DNA of 64,000 nt from Polytrichum commune. Its lineage: Eukaryota; Streptophyta; Polytrichopsida; Polytrichales; Polytrichaceae. The notes under the pieces are model-generated. The model worked only from the letters and a program-made list of their open reading frames with translations, was not told the DNA's origin and did not search any database. The stretch is taken from positions 24,056,001 to 24,120,000 of the forward strand of contig OX485809.1 in assembly GCA_950295325.1 (NCBI GenBank), written 5' to 3'. The position numbers and the translations under genes are program-made. Shown here in pieces: positions 49,401 through 62,194 of this stretch (its first letter is position 1; the number at the start of each line of letters is the position of its first letter).

Positions 49401-51379
49401 GTCATAGCACCTGGAAGGTCATTGACCCAGTGAAGACCCAATGAGCTGATCACCAGATCCAAGGAGCTGGGACGAAGGGAAGGTCCTCACCATTAGTTCC
49501 CCTATTCTTCAACAAAAACTGGAGGAGTGGAATGAAGGCTAGTGAAGTGAAGCTACCTTACATATGATTGAAAGTTAAACCACTTACTTTAGCCTGAATG
49601 AATGATGTTTGCCCCAAGAAAGTTGTGGAATGTCATAACAATTATGATAATGATACCTTAGAATATGGCCAGAAAAAGGAAACCTAGATGCAGCAAATAT
49701 GTATATCGCCATAAGTTTGCAAGCAAGAAAGGCTCCTTGCCTTAAGGCATCGACTTCTGATATGTATGCAGGCTTTACATAATGGTACTATTTACAAGCG
49801 GAGCATTCCAAATCAAATGAAAGGTTACAAAGCAGATCAAGGAACCTCACATAGATGCTGGCGTCGACTGGATGGAGATAAGGTCAATCAAGGCTGAGCA
49901 ATAAAGATGACATCTAGTATTGGGGATAAAGAAGATGTCCAAACGGCACAAAATAAATCAAAGTGCACACCTTGGTTTGAAGGGTAAGTACTCCTCATCA
50001 CCAACTATATGCAAATTTTTCATGGTTGGCATCGGACCCTCTGTATTTGCCAACCCATGACTAGCTGCTGCACTCTGTGACCTTTTGATCATATCTTCTG
50101 ACATGTCAAAAGAGATGAGCTCCTGAATTCCACCTGTACAAGCATGAGACCCCAGTTGCCATCCTCAAAACTCCAGTGGACTCCAAATGTGACCCAAATT
50201 GCACGCATTCATCAGCAGAGTAGTATGTGAAGGAACAGACAGGCTCCATTTTTTCCAGAATATCTAATAGCTAGTTGTATCTTTACCTCGTCCTTGCACC
50301 AACCGCCGTACTTGGTCAAAAGCCCCTCCAAGATTCAATGCTCTAGGAAATGTTCGTTTGCAGTCCTAAGATAAGTCAACCAGCATTTTCAGTATTTCAC
50401 AGAGTGAAAGAGCACATGACTAGATAAGCCGATGTCCTCAGATGTGAGCAAAAACATCTCAAAATGCAAGTGACCAGCATTTAATGTTGAGTCACTGTTG
50501 ATGCATAACCTTCAGAGTCTAATATCTTTTCGGTACTAGTAATTCATTCAACATTGATTCAACTCATGATTCAACCTGTTAGGTCTTGCAACTATGAAAT
50601 ATAGAGACAAAAGATTGAAATTGCAACCCTAATTTGATGAGCCGCAGCATTGAGTCAACGTTGTAATTTGATGTGATTGAATCAATGTGAAATCAGGGTT
50701 AATGATACATGAATCTAGAAGTTCGTGATGTATTACTCACTTGCAGCCTGTCCAGAAGGTTTTCTGTGACTGTGTCCAGAATTGGGTCACTGTCACCCAT
50801 GAGCCATGCTGCCCTATCCCTCTGCGCAACATTCACAATATACAAACCGTATAAATCATCACAAACTTCTGGAGGCAAACAATAATGTAGAAACAGAATA
50901 ATGCTGGATTAACATCAAAAATTCATGACTAATGTGTCATAATTGGATGAAGATTTTCTTCTACTGAACATGTGCCACATCATGCCACTACGAAGCCGAT
51001 TATTGCACAAGAACAATAAATACCTTAAAAGATAATTAAAGTATATACCACTAGGTATACCTTCAATGCAACAATTACATCATACTCCATCCTTTGGAGA
51101 TTTGTGATGATATTGTTCATATCCTCTGTCGTCCTTAAACCCTAAACCTTTAGGGTTTCAAGCAGAAGCAACGACGAGGAAGAAAGAGAGAATTTGCGAA
51201 GCGACCTGCTTGCACTTCAGTGCCCGGTCAAAAATGTCGACATTGCGATCCCCAATCTCTTCATCGTTCCTCCCCACCCAAAAATCTCCAGCTGAGGACG
51301 ACAGAAAACAAGAATTCCCGCAACAATTTCCTCCCACCACTTTTTTGACAACACCGATTGAGCGTCTCGACCACATCAT
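46495..51379 (-). CDS. NDUFAF5-like methyltransferase-fold complex I assembly factor, eleven exons
   Basis: Exons (minus strand): 51206-51379, 50741-50821, 50287-50365, 49971-50133, 49397-49466, 48768-48832, 48415-48493, 48035-48122, 47721-47785, 47247-47336 and 46495-46731. All are GT-AG and phases agree, giving 396 residues. Residues 1-40 are Arg/Lys/Ser-rich without acidic residues at first ([13 protein letters not shown]), fitting a mitochondrial presequence. The body carries [18 protein letters not shown], the SAM-binding glycine region [82 protein letters not shown] and [16 protein letters not shown], in the family order. In animals NDUFAF5 hydroxylates an arginine of NDUFS7 and is needed for early complex I assembly in the mitochondrial matrix. 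The last ~45 residues are a low-complexity tail that I do not know from the family. The start is the first of two Met codons. Confidence 0.95.
51137..51160. promoter_or_regulatory. Paired telo-box motifs in the first intron of the NDUFAF5-like gene
   Basis: AAACCCTAAACC is followed at once by TTTAGGGTTTC, a near-perfect palindrome of two plant telo-boxes, about 50 bp inside intron 1 after exon 1. Telo-boxes (AAACCCTAA) are common near the starts of plant housekeeping and mitochondrial-protein genes. The function here is inferred from position. Confidence 0.45.
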
Positions 51380-51534
51380 GGCGTTGGCTAATTTACTAGT
51401 CCTTCGATACTGTTCTCAAACCATGCATTCGCTCAGTACGCAACAACAGAAAAGTGCAAGAGATACTCAAAAAAACTTGAGCGCATTAATTTCCTCCCGC
51501 AATCACATACTCAAATTCATCGAGTGAATCCGGC

Positions 51535-52600
51535 GTAAACATGCATCCAGTGGGTGATTTCTGAGGACTGTGGGCCTTATGTGGTCACCTACACTTAAGT
51601 GGTATATGCGAAGCTTTGTAGTGTAGTCCAAATGGACACCAAAAAGACATGTGTCACGATGAGATTGGACGATGTGCTTAAAATATGCATACTTTTCTAG
51701 GTTCAATAGTTAACACAATTGGGAGGGCTTCTATGGTATGTGGGTGTTATTTGATTCCTCTTCTTCATCGGACCCTTATTATGGTTCAATGAGGATCAAA
51801 AAGCAAACACCACAAAAAGACACATGTTTAAAAGAGACTAGACTACGTTTTTGAATATTATTAACTACTCCACACTCAATAGTGAACACAATTAGGAGGA
51901 CCTATGTAATTTATTTTCTAAGGAGTCAACAACTGTGTACTTTCAATAACCATAACTGAATCAAGGGGACATCCAATTTATGTTGATGCTTCCTCGTAGT
52001 TTTTCTGATGCCACACAAGTTTTGTTGTGGAAATCTAATCATCAGCAGTTGGAGAGCATGAAAAATGAACCAATTAACACCCACATACCTTATGTGATCG
52101 ATCATAGACAATGAGAATCTTCACTTTGATCATTCATTACTCAATTTGCATCTCAATGTTGATTCTAAAACTTAATGGCAATCCACATGATACGTAATCG
52201 CTAATATGATGAAACAATTCCTTATTTGAGCCAACATTTAGAATGGTTTGTGGAGTTGTAAGTGCCCACAATGAGGCCACGAATGTGGTCATTCTTTGTA
52301 ATTCGATGCCTACATTGCAAGTGGTATATGACAAGGCTTTTGGGTGAGGATGGAGGCTTAGAAGACACAATTTACAATTCAATTGAACAATGTGCTCAAA
52401 ACATAGACACCATTGGGAGGCCTGCCTACATGGTCACATAAAGAGAAAGAGAATCTACACAAAATTGATCTCCTATGACTTTTGCATCTCCACTCCGATC
52501 TTGAAACTTGAAAGGACAAATCTTCAAGATTCATAATTGCCAACTAGAGGACATAGTTCTCTATTCAATCTAACCGTGAAAACGAGTTGATCGGTCGGTT
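51535..52600 (+). repeat. Cluster of R2/R2b dispersed repeat copies
   Basis: 51590-51950 matches the R2 copies at 60440 and 62195 ('gacacatgt..aaaagaga', 'ctactccacactcaatagtg', 'acaatt.ggagga'). 52405-52590 matches R2b at 18230. A third diverged segment at 51535-51720 shows the same order of words, so the family is locally tandem. Confidence 0.6.
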
Positions 52601-53110
52601 CCTATGTCAATCCCTCGTCCCAAGGCACTCAATACAATTTGCCTACATGAAGTACAATTTACCATACTATGTCATTATTTTTCTTATTCTATTTGGAAAT
52701 TATTCGTGTTTGGAGCCCCATGGACAATTTGATTAGCTAAGCAACAACCAATGAGAGCAAGGGGTTATGTGAAGCATAGATAAGGCTAGGGAATTTAGAT
52801 CATGTGCATGTTTCATGAACAATCAATACCCATCAATATAGTATTTCTCGTGTTCGAATGTCTTTGTTGCATGTCTTCTAAATTCCTTAGTTATTTCATC
52901 GCTTCTTTCATGCCACTATCATTTCCTTGGAGCTTACTACGACGCTGCTTGAAGGGCAAGGGAAGATCTAAGGAAAACATAAGGTAAGTAGAAAGGAAGT
53001 GAGAGAATGGAGAAGAGAATTCCAAGAAAGGAACAACAAGATGGAGGAAGGAAGGTAGATTTTACTTTTTTTTTGTTATATTATATGTACATATGTATCT
53101 CTCACAGGTC
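52601..53110. other. Non-coding, nothing recognised
   Basis: Short frames at 52802-52987 and 53007-53216 have no domain. A purine-rich stretch at 52960-53055 explains the Lys/Arg-rich frame. Confidence 0.35.
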
Positions 53111-53222
53111 TGAGATGACCCTAAACTACCGGGTGATAGTGGAGAGGAACTCATTTCCAAATGGAGTGGTTGGCGGTTTGATTCCCACTCTGGAATCTTC
53201 TCTCTACTTGACATAAAAAAAA
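53111..53222 (+). mobile_element. Possible tRNA-derived SINE fragment
   Basis: GGTTTGATTCCCAC at 53175-53188 fits a pol III B box, and 'gggtgatagtggag' about 40 bases upstream is A-box-like. An A-rich stretch (cataaaaaaaac) follows at 53212. The spacing is slightly long and no target duplication was found, so this is weak. Confidence 0.3.
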
Positions 53223-53244
53223 CTAGTTAAGTAGGTAGGAAGCC

Positions 53245-53380
53245 AAGAGCCCACCCAGTGCAAGGTAGATAGTAAACCCCACCCTACACTGAGAGGATTC
53301 TTGAGCAGGTAAGGCCAACGGGCTCAAATTCACGTTGGATAGCTTGACGTTGGTTATTTATTTATTTATGTAGATCTCAC
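53245..53380 (+). repeat. Dispersed repeat R6, copy 1
   Basis: Matches 61143-61280 over about 130 bp ('gcaaggtag', 'agtaaaccccaccctacac', 'aggattcttgagcagg', 'aaggccaac'), with the same order and orientation and about 85% identity by eye. Confidence 0.8.
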
Positions 53381-54224
53381 AATATCTGCACCCATATAAA
53401 GTAGTTGCTAATAAGAGTGATTTTTGAGTCAACATAGACGAAAATGAAACTAATAACTAAAAGCTAGTGGAGTTCGAATATATGTATGACTTCCCTCCAC
53501 CAATTTTGAGGTATCCCCAATATATTGATGTAAGACACTTTGCAAAAACTTAACTTACTTGTGCTCCATAATTTCATCCATTTCATGCAAATGTCTATTT
53601 CTTGGTTAGAGTTGGCTGATTATGTCTTGAGCCGTTTCATCAACATTGCTTAATTTTGCTCCGTGTTCAAGTGACAAAATGTTTACTTAAATAGATGTAT
53701 CTACATATTTTCTTATATTAAAAACACTAGCATGTTCCTTTGGCACACAAAAACATTGGGACTACGTTTTTCACTTTGTGGAGTGACAATTTGGATCTAA
53801 GCAAAGCATCTTTTGAAGTATTGAATATGGATTACAGCTGTTTGTGGTGGAGTGTCACCAAAATTGGCAATAATAACCTCACGAATGTAATTATTGTTAT
53901 TATTGTAATGCACAACACGATCCATTTCTTAAGTATAAAGAGAAGTGTGATGCATACAATTTGAGTTACATTCATAACATATTCTCTTCGAGCTCATGCA
54001 AATACCTTTTACATTGTCAAAGTGAAGATTCTATTCCTCAATAAATGTTATAGTAGTTTTATAGGTCAAATAGGTTGGCAGTTTCTGAGCACTTAGTCCA
54101 ATTTCTTTTAAACACGTGTTTTGTTGGTGTTTGCTACACTTAACTACAAACCACTCCAACATCAATGTCCACATTTTAAGGGTGTTGAATTAACACCGGT
54201 CTACCTAGTGTATTTTGTATGTTG
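53381..54224. other. Non-coding, nothing recognised
   Basis: AT-rich. No gene or repeat match was noticed. Confidence 0.35.
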
Positions 54225-55530
54225 CATTCCCAGGGGGTGGACTCTTCATTGGAAACCTATGTGTTATGTGTGAGTCACTATGAAATTAAACTCCCTATAT
54301 ACAAGAAGTTTGTATAGAAAAACAAATATATATGTACTAATGACAAGCTAGAAAATGGCCTCATGTGTTTATATTGAGCTTTTCAATTTAATGTGATAAA
54401 TGCCTCCACTACATATACAAAAATATAAATTGTGATTTAATTACATGTAAAATCTTTGTTCACTTTCTAATGAGTAAGTCATTGAACAATTTCTTCATTT
54501 ATAGCATTAGCTCAATGATTGCATCAAATAAACAAAGACAAGAGCATAATAATGTAGGCACAATATGGCGAGCAAAACTCAAGGGAGCCGATGAAGCACT
54601 CCAAGAGCCTCTACATTGTCCTAAAACCCAAACGCGGACCCTAACAAAAATGGACAAGGGAGTCATAGAGGACTTTTACCATACGACAAACAATGGATGA
54701 AAGTGAATTGGATGAAACTAACACATTTATCGTCAAAAGTTTCTTTTAACCTTAGGGCCCCCTTTTGTACATCTATCTTTCCTCGAAACGATCCAATAGC
54801 CTTTTTAAATGTATATAAATAAAATAACAGTAACATCGGAGTTTTACTTGTACTCCGATGTGAATGGGAGCCCGTTCCTCTCTACCGTGTTCATGTTTGA
54901 CCAAGCGTCACTGTAGGAGTATTTCCTCCCTCTTGGGAGGTGGGCTCCTATATTTTCAAAAGGGTGTAGTTCCTACCGCCTATTGGGGTATATGGGAGTA
55001 TGGGGGGGGGGGGGTCCAACTGGGTCCAGGAGAGGGGGTCTAGGTGGGGTCTACTGGGGGTTGTTTGTTATCTAACTTTCTTTTGTTTAGTATTAAATAT
55101 GTGAGGTATTTGATGGCAATTTGATGTAGGTGTTTCATAAGTGTTTTTACCTCGGTTTTGGGTATTTTTAATTTTTCTAGTTCTTTAATTGGTTGTTCGT
55201 GAATAGCCCCTCTAACACCTACTGTAATGATGATGAGCGGGTTGACTTGCCAACCAACTCTTCTGAGTGTGTGTATGAGTGGGTTGTATTTAGCGGCTTT
55301 TTCATTGCATGCATTCTGAGCATGCATTATCTGGGAATCTGTCATGGCAGTAGGTGAATTCAATGAATCGTATGGTATGTGATGGGGTGTGCCTCAAGGA
55401 GGGTTTTAAATGTACACACTAGAGAGAATTCATACATTTCCCTTAATATGTATATTATGTATGCTAATGCCTCAAATATTAGCCCTTCTTACACTCACGT
55501 TAGTTCATACGTGGTATGGAAAATTAACTC
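54225..55530 (+). repeat. Dispersed repeat R4, copy 2, interrupted by a LINE
   Basis: 54225-54813 and 55404-55530 together match 29840-30530 continuously. The interruption is the 590-bp insertion at 54814-55403. Confidence 0.8.
54814..55403 (-). mobile_element. 5'-truncated LINE with 11-bp target duplication and 3' stem-loop
   Basis: Flanked by TTTTAAATGTA on both sides (54803-54813 and 55404-55414). The empty site is seen in R4 copy 1 near 30391-30410. On the minus strand it encodes up to 107 codons (55363 to a stop at 55040) with KYNPLIHTLRRVGW, then VGVRGAIHEQ and AIKYLTYLILNKRKLDN. This pattern I associate with the extreme C-terminus of plant/algal LINE reverse-transcriptase proteins. 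A 225-bp 3' untranslated region follows, with a C run and a perfect 9-bp stem (CATCGGAGT/ACTCCGATG, 9-base loop, 54837-54863), and the element ends in a TA-rich tail. Only the 3' end was copied, as is usual for LINEs. Confidence 0.75.
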
Positions 55531-56240
55531 CCTGGGGTTGCATTTCAGAATGAGTCGATAATGTACTATTGTTTGCCCCTTTCATGTGTATCTTTGTTTT
55601 CGCCAAATGCATCTTTGTGGTCACAAAAAGCGTATGTTCTCAAAATTATAGATTAATACATTACATTCATATTATTACTAGGATGAACCAACATGATATT
55701 TCAATTTTGAATAAACAACAAACTTAGTTGACGGACATGTACTGTACATGACACTCATCAAGATGATATGTAGCAAACGAGTCAAGTAACCAATACCTGG
55801 GGTGGCAACTAGTGCAAAATAATTTGTAATAGATAATCCATCCATATTATCCTTGTACATTCATATCAAAGAACAATTTTATAGAGCTTAGAATGGAGTG
55901 ATGTAGTGCACATTGACACCGTCCATGATACGTAATAATTTCTTGACTTGAACATGTCTGTATATTATAATACATCAATAATATGAAAATAATGTGGACT
56001 TTCTCTTGGACAGGGTGGGCTCGTCCATAATCTAGTCTCCCTCATACCTAATTATAATTTAGGTAATCTACTAAAATTTGAAGATAATCTAGATTATTTT
56101 GGCTTGTAAGCCCTAACCCTAACTCTCTACCTGACTTCTCTCTCTCCCGCTTCTCTTTTGAAACTCTTGAATCCAGATAATTTGAAACATAATCTATGCC
56201 TTTGTGAAATTTGTGGACGAGCCCCCTGTAATTATTTGTT
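55531..56240. other. Non-coding, nothing recognised
   Basis: AT-rich. A short frame at 55678-55860 has no domain. Confidence 0.35.
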
Positions 56241-56568
56241 TGAAGTTTGTTTCATCATTCCACTCTAGACTGATGAGACTCTTGAATTCTTCGATGTTAC
56301 CAGTTCCGAAGTCACAACGATGAATCAAGCCGGACTCCACTACAGGCTTTGACAGGTCCGGTGATGGTGGCAGTGGGATGGGAAAATGTCGAGTCCAATC
56401 GATCCATAGTTACATGTGTGCTTCCATCGTTACGAATAGCAGAATCTTCGAGCTCTTTCCGTCGAGGGAATGCATGAGCTTCAGGAGGCTGAACTTGAAT
56501 CGAAGATACTTGCTTGATCAGAGCTTTTCAATCAGATTTGGCTTCAGGACATGGGACGCAATTAATTG

Positions 56569-56984
56569 TTACGTCGAAGACTGAATTGTGTGAAATGGTT
56601 GAGGGAATATACCCGTCAGAAACACTGACACACAAAGGATCATCAAGTTTAACCTCGTCTGTCGAAGGGATCGCATCATGTACTTGAGATTCTCCACAAT
56701 TCTAGAGAAGATGATGTTTTCGGCCTCTTCGTTAAACAACAGAAGGTCACCAAATCTCTCAAGTAAGAAAATGATGGGATCCGTAAGATGAGGATCCGTC
56801 CCCTTCGCACAGAGTCGCAGCAAAGATGGTGGATTGCTCGCTTTGGGAAAATCATTCAAGGGTGTGAGAATATTGTTGTCAGAAAGGGAGACATTGGCGT
56901 TCATCGCAGGAGCTAGCGGCTCGCAGTTGGAGGATCCTCGGTTTTCATAGACGCTGAAGATCACATCAAACTGATTCATGCTTC
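56569..56984 (-). CDS. Hypothetical protein, single exon seen
   Basis: A 136-codon frame (MNQFDVIFSVYENRG..., PIIFLLERFGDLLLFNEE, RIVENLKYMMRSLRQTR) lies in a GC-richer patch. It is preceded on the minus strand by tttttcattgcag, a strong acceptor, so it is probably an internal or second exon starting 'aagcATG'. A donor-like GAG|GTTAAA follows RQTR, before the last ~25 mainly hydrophobic residues. I do not recognise the family, and no partner exon was identified. It could be a decayed gene fragment. Confidence 0.4.
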
Positions 56985-58914
56985 TGCAATGAAAAACGCA
57001 TTCTCATCACGTTGAAAACCAACAAAATTTAACTACAATAAACTGGGTCGGGTGTAAGGTAATGAAGGTAGCAGTGACAGGATACATGAACAATATGAGG
57101 TTGAGTCCGTCAAAGAGTTTCAATTGAACTCTTATTCGCTTACACAACTTAGGTAAAACTGCAGAGGTAACGAAGTTGCCCAGTTACATCAATTGCAGAC
57201 TCAGCTTGATTAATCTCAACGCAAACTAGAATTAATGTAATTGCAGAGTCAGATTAATCTAATCATAGAGTTAAGCCAACTTAAATCCACAATTAAACCA
57301 AATACAAAGTTAAATGAAATGCATAGTTAAAAGAATTACAGTGTTACTGTAAATGAAGGGATTAATCTAATCGGATAGTTAAACTAGTTGCAACGTTAAT
57401 TAATTCAAAATTTAACCTAATTACTTCATTAATATAATTGCAGGTATAATGCAATAGCAAGCATTGTCATCTCTAGAATTAAATTCGTTCCAGATATTAA
57501 CTAATTAATTGTAGATTTCAATTAGTTTCAGTAGGTATTTCATCATGCGAGCTAGAGAACATGCCAAAATACAAATATTTCACTAGATCCACCACCTTCG
57601 GTAATTAATGTGATTAATTAGTTTCTACTTTTAGATTATGCGGGTAGACAAGGGGTAGGGGATTGAATTGCATGAAAAAGGATTAACACATGAGGAACCG
57701 AGAGAAAAGCTAGCACAACATAGACCTAAACTTGGAAATAAAGTTAATTGAATGCATATAGTGCACAACATGGACTTTAAAGTATGCAATTGCAAATACA
57801 TATCAAAGCTCAAGTGCAAAAAGCAAGTTGACATACAAGAATAAGTTATGCAAGTACAAATGGCAGTGGATGTTTTTCCAATGATACAAGTGACAAGTCT
57901 AGCCAAATATGGGAAGAATGACAAATATAAGGCACTTAGGATCAATGCGAGTAACAGCCAAAAGGTGAAAGAACAACAAATATGATATACCTTGACCTAT
58001 GTTCTTTTAAAAAAAAAAATTGAGCTCAACAATAGCTCCAAAGGGAAGAGCCCCTAAACTTGTACACAAGTTTCAAGATCCTAAGGTAAGAGCAAGAACA
58101 ATAGAATCGCCGCAAAGGGAAGAATAAAATGTGATTGAAAATTCTCATGTTATTGAGGTAAATGCATACTATTGCAATGCCACAAAGTGCACAAGACACA
58201 TGCTCTCAAGCTTATTGCAAGAAAGAAGAGTCAAAAAGGGAAGAGCCAAAGATTGGATCCACAAGTTGCACCTTGAACTATAATCTCAATCAAACTACCT
58301 CTCAACCCTAAACTTGCTCAAAACTTAGATGTAAACCAACAAATAATCAATTTCAAGTGAACACAAGAAAACTTCCTAAATGGAGTGAACAAATGCAAAT
58401 GAACTCTAAAGTGAGCATCAAACCCAAGTCGACTTAAGGCAGGCTTTGGTTAAGCATGCTTGCCAATAGTTGCAACGGCTCCTGGCCACTTGCAAGGAGA
58501 AATGGCCCCAATCCAAAACTACAACCAAAAAAAGAGAGAAAAATAAATTGAAATAAAAAATAAATGTAAGCTGCAAGAGGAAAAATGGACCTTGAATTGC
58601 AAACATGAATTTAAGAAGCTAAAGGGAGGAGAGGGAGAGGAGAGTGACCAAAAGAGTGGTGAAGAGGCAAGAAGCAACACGAGAGGGAGCGGAGGTGGAG
58701 CTAGACTAGGAGCAACACTCTCGCAAGAATGGGTATATGTCCAAGAGGGAGGGGGCTTCAAAGGCATAATCAAGGGTTTTTTAAAAAGAAAATAGATTAA
58801 AATAGTCATAACCACATATTGTACACCACTTGATATACTTTGTCTCTACGTGTTTTAAAATATAGCTACCTTTTGTTTTTTGTAGGCTAGAGTGGAACTT
58901 GCCCATCTTTTGAT
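56985..58914. other. Non-coding, nothing recognised
   Basis: AT-rich with many 'attaat/taattg' words at 57180-57620, and a purine-rich plus strand at 58610-58720, which explains the Pro/Ser/Leu-rich minus-strand frames there. No gene is supported. Confidence 0.4.
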
Positions 58915-59160
58915 TTCCATGGACATTAAGTAGTCATATAGCCCCAAAGAGTGGACTCTTCATACCACGTACAAACCAATTTGAAAGTAGAAAAGGGTAT
59001 TGCTTGAGGCATAAGAGAGAGGTATTGTTTTTCTTCAGTGTATTCCTTTAAAAAGGCTATTAAATTTTTTGGAGTAAAGGTAGATTTACCAAAGGGGCCC
59101 CTAAGGTTTAATGATAAATTTGATAATTGATGTGCTAGTCTCATTTAATTTCTTCCCATG
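58915..59160 (-). repeat. Dispersed repeat R4, inverted partial copy
   Basis: The reverse complement carries 'ccttaggggcccctttggta', 'aatagcctttttaaa', 'acctctctcttatgcctcaa' and 'gtttgtacgtggtatg', in the same order as the other R4 copies. It is uninterrupted at the LINE insertion point. Confidence 0.7.
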
Positions 59161-60439
59161 AAGATAAGATAGTGGAGGCCCATGGCAGATGGTAATGTAG
59201 AATTAAACACAACCATGCAATTGAATGAAGCTATGGAGATTGCTTCCAGTTTGTAGTTGTGAAAACATTGACCAATATGGGTGTCAAGTACATGCAAGAT
59301 GGGTGATTGGGCTAAAGTTGTAGATGTATAGAAGAATGAAGTCTTTTGGACATCCAACATAAGGTTTTGCTTATAAGGTAGAAATACGGAAAATGGAGAA
59401 AATAAGTTGACTCGGCCAGGAAAGAGTGGTTTAAAATTTGTACAATATTTTTCAAAGATGAAGTAGAAGAAATGATGAGAAATGCAAGTTTTTCATAATT
59501 CTATTCCCTGTAAATAATAAGTTACATTTTTTCAAAGAGGCAAGTAAGTCAAACCCCCTACTTGTACGATAAAGTCTCTCTAATTTGAGCATCAACAAAA
59601 TATCCTACTCTATGTACGAATGCACACAAAATGATTCACTCAATGACATCCAAAAGTGATCCCAAGTGGTGTGAAACATGTACTATCCGGGGCAATCATT
59701 GCATCCAACCTATCACTACATTCTTTTCAGGCCACCACTTTTACAGTTAACCAGTTTCGGCCCACACAAAAATCATTCTACTCCTAGTCTAGTGCACTAG
59801 TAGTGGTCATTCACCGCTTTCCACATTTCTACCTTATACAAGGCATATATGAATGTGTTGTTCGAAGTGATATGATGTTGTTTCTTGTTGCCCTACCTAT
59901 ATTTGGGACATTGGAAGCAATCGGTGTCAATCAATGCAAATGCATCGTACTTGCTTTCCTTTGTAGGTGCCCAACCTCGATACATGCTAATTTTGCATTC
60001 ATGGGAGGAACGTGGATTAAAATTGGAAGTGAATTGCGGTTTCCCAAAAGTGAACAAGAAATCGGTATGCACTTTTGTGTTGTGATTTCATCATATAGAA
60101 TGAAGAAAGTAGGTTCAATTTTATGATATATGTCATTCCTAAACCATGGAGCCTCCAATGGGCTTGAAATAAAAGTTACTAAAAAGTTTGTGCTTCTACA
60201 TCATTGAGAGATAGGTAGGTAGTAGATCCTAAACCGAGTGGTAGATTTAAGCTAAACCCCACTTTACCAAAAAGTTTCTCATGAAGTACATTGTATATTG
60301 TTCAAGTAATTAAAAAATCACAATGCATGCTTGTGCATTACAACTCTTGAAGTAGAAATGTGTACTTAACCATGAATCGAGACATTCTACGTGTGGGTCA
60401 AATGAAGCTTAAGATAAGCGGACCCAATTCAGGTCAATT
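59161..60439. other. Non-coding, nothing recognised
   Basis: Overlapping frames at 59803-60158 have no recognisable domain. No gene is supported. Confidence 0.35.
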
Positions 60440-60640
60440 ATCATAGATTGACACCTATATTTGAGTGGTGTGTGGTTTGGTGTAGATCTAGAAATCAACA
60501 CTTAAAAGACATGTGTTTAACAAAGATTGGATTAGGTGCCTAAAGTTTGTTGACTATTATAAACTCAAAAGTCAATATAATGGGGAGGGGGGAAGAAATT
60601 GGGGCTATGTGACCAAGTTGTGGTTCCTTGACCATCACTT
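60440..60640 (+). repeat. Dispersed repeat R2, copy
   Basis: Shares 'atatttgagtggtgtgtggt', 'aaaagacatgtgtttaacaa' and 'gtcaatataatgggg' with the other R2 copies. Confidence 0.6.
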
Positions 60641-60865
60641 TTGGAAATTCATATCAATTTAGGGCAGGTTACAATTTTCTTATGATTGACATTCACAGAT
60701 CAACCAAGAGTTAGAGTTTACAAATCGAAGTTGTATTTCATAACAAGCATGAAAAGAGTAACCATTTAAGACCTTGCCAACTTTGAGTAAATTCAAAATT
60801 CAAAATTCAAAATCTATTTAATTTTTTTAATGGATAATAATTATAGAGCAAACCAATGAATAGGT

Positions 60866-61082
60866 AGAACCAACCGCTAGTTACAAATGAATTGGTTGAG
60901 TTTGAGAAATAATTGGATGAAGTTCAAGACTTCAAGAAAATTACCCATCATTTATGAGGAATCTATGGAATATGCCTCAAATAAAAAAAAAAACTGAAAG
61001 ATCGCAACATGTAACCAATTGGACTTGGAAAACACTAGGATTTTGACCAATTATGCCAAAAATCTCCCTGGACATTGCAGCA
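60866..61082 (+). repeat. Dispersed repeat R1, full copy
   Basis: Runs from 'gtagaaccaaccgctagtta' to 'aaatctccctggacattg'. It shows the uninserted site (gaatctatggaatatgcct) used to define the MITE at 45232. Confidence 0.8.
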
Positions 61083-61142
61083 AACTTGGTCAATGTTGAG
61101 AATTTTGTGAATAAGAACGTATCTATAAATAATATAAATTAT

Positions 61143-61280
61143 AGAGCCCACCCACCGCAAGGTAGGCAGTAAACCCCACCCTACACCAAGAGGATTCTTG
61201 AGCAGGGTAAGGCCAACAAGCTCAATTTCACATTGGATTGCCCGACATTGGTTAATTGTTTATTTATATTTATGTGTAAA
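61143..61280 (+). repeat. Dispersed repeat R6, copy 2
   Basis: Second copy of the 53245-53380 sequence. Confidence 0.8.
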
Positions 61281-62194
61281 ATGTTGTATCAAACAAATAT
61301 TAGATATCCTTTGAAGTACATATATATACTACACAATGTCACCACCTTGCCTTCACAAATCTCACCAGAGATTGGGTTTAAGTAAAGAGGTGTGGTTTTG
61401 ACAAGAAAAAAACCCTTATGGTTCCCTTGATTCCACATCCAATAAACACATTGAAATATTGAAATACAAGATTTCATCAATGAATTGTGTCGAGCTCACC
61501 TTGCTAAGATGAGCACACATATTATATCTTCAAAATTCTTGAAGTGAAGTCCTTATACAGGACCTAGGATGTTTTTGTCTTTGTCATATATGTACAATTT
61601 CAAACTAGAATACGTACTTAGAGTCCTTAACGGTTCACGGTTCATGATAGGTGGGCAAACTTCCATGTGATGGCAAAGTAGGCTAGAACCGTTATGTGAC
61701 AAAACTTTGGAAACCCTTCCACATGGAAGTGTGCGCTATATTTATTAAGATAGGAGATTGAACGATTGGCAAAGTTGTTAGGGGAATTGAAGACTGAGGA
61801 GGTGGACTTGACCGTCTAGAAGTTTCAAAGTCAAAAATTGACTTGTATTTGAATGGGGGAAAATGGTTTTGCTTAAACGTGTTGGTGTGGATGTGTCATT
61901 GTTGTATTTTACATTGAAGTTTTTAAAGATAATGTATTCTTATGATTCAAACCTTGTCCAAAATCTTGTCATTTTCTTTCTAGGGTCTAAAATAACAAGT
62001 TAGGATGTCTAGTAAATGTAACCGTGCAATATTCATAATAAATAAAAACCTCGATGATGACCACATTCCAACTGACATGTTTAACAACAAAACAAATCTA
62101 CTTTATGATATGTTGGCCCCCTAATTCCACATGATAATGCTCAACCAACAAAATTGCTTGATGATAAGATATTTGCAAGTGTTATCCACTTACT
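61281..62194. other. Non-coding, nothing recognised
   Basis: A near-inverted pair of short words (acttccatgtgatgg and cttccacatggaagtg, 61660-61730) is visible. No gene seen. Confidence 0.35.

Noticed and set aside
58519-58815. Pro/Ser/Leu-rich minus-strand frame
   Set aside because: It arises from a purine-rich plus strand and has no domain.
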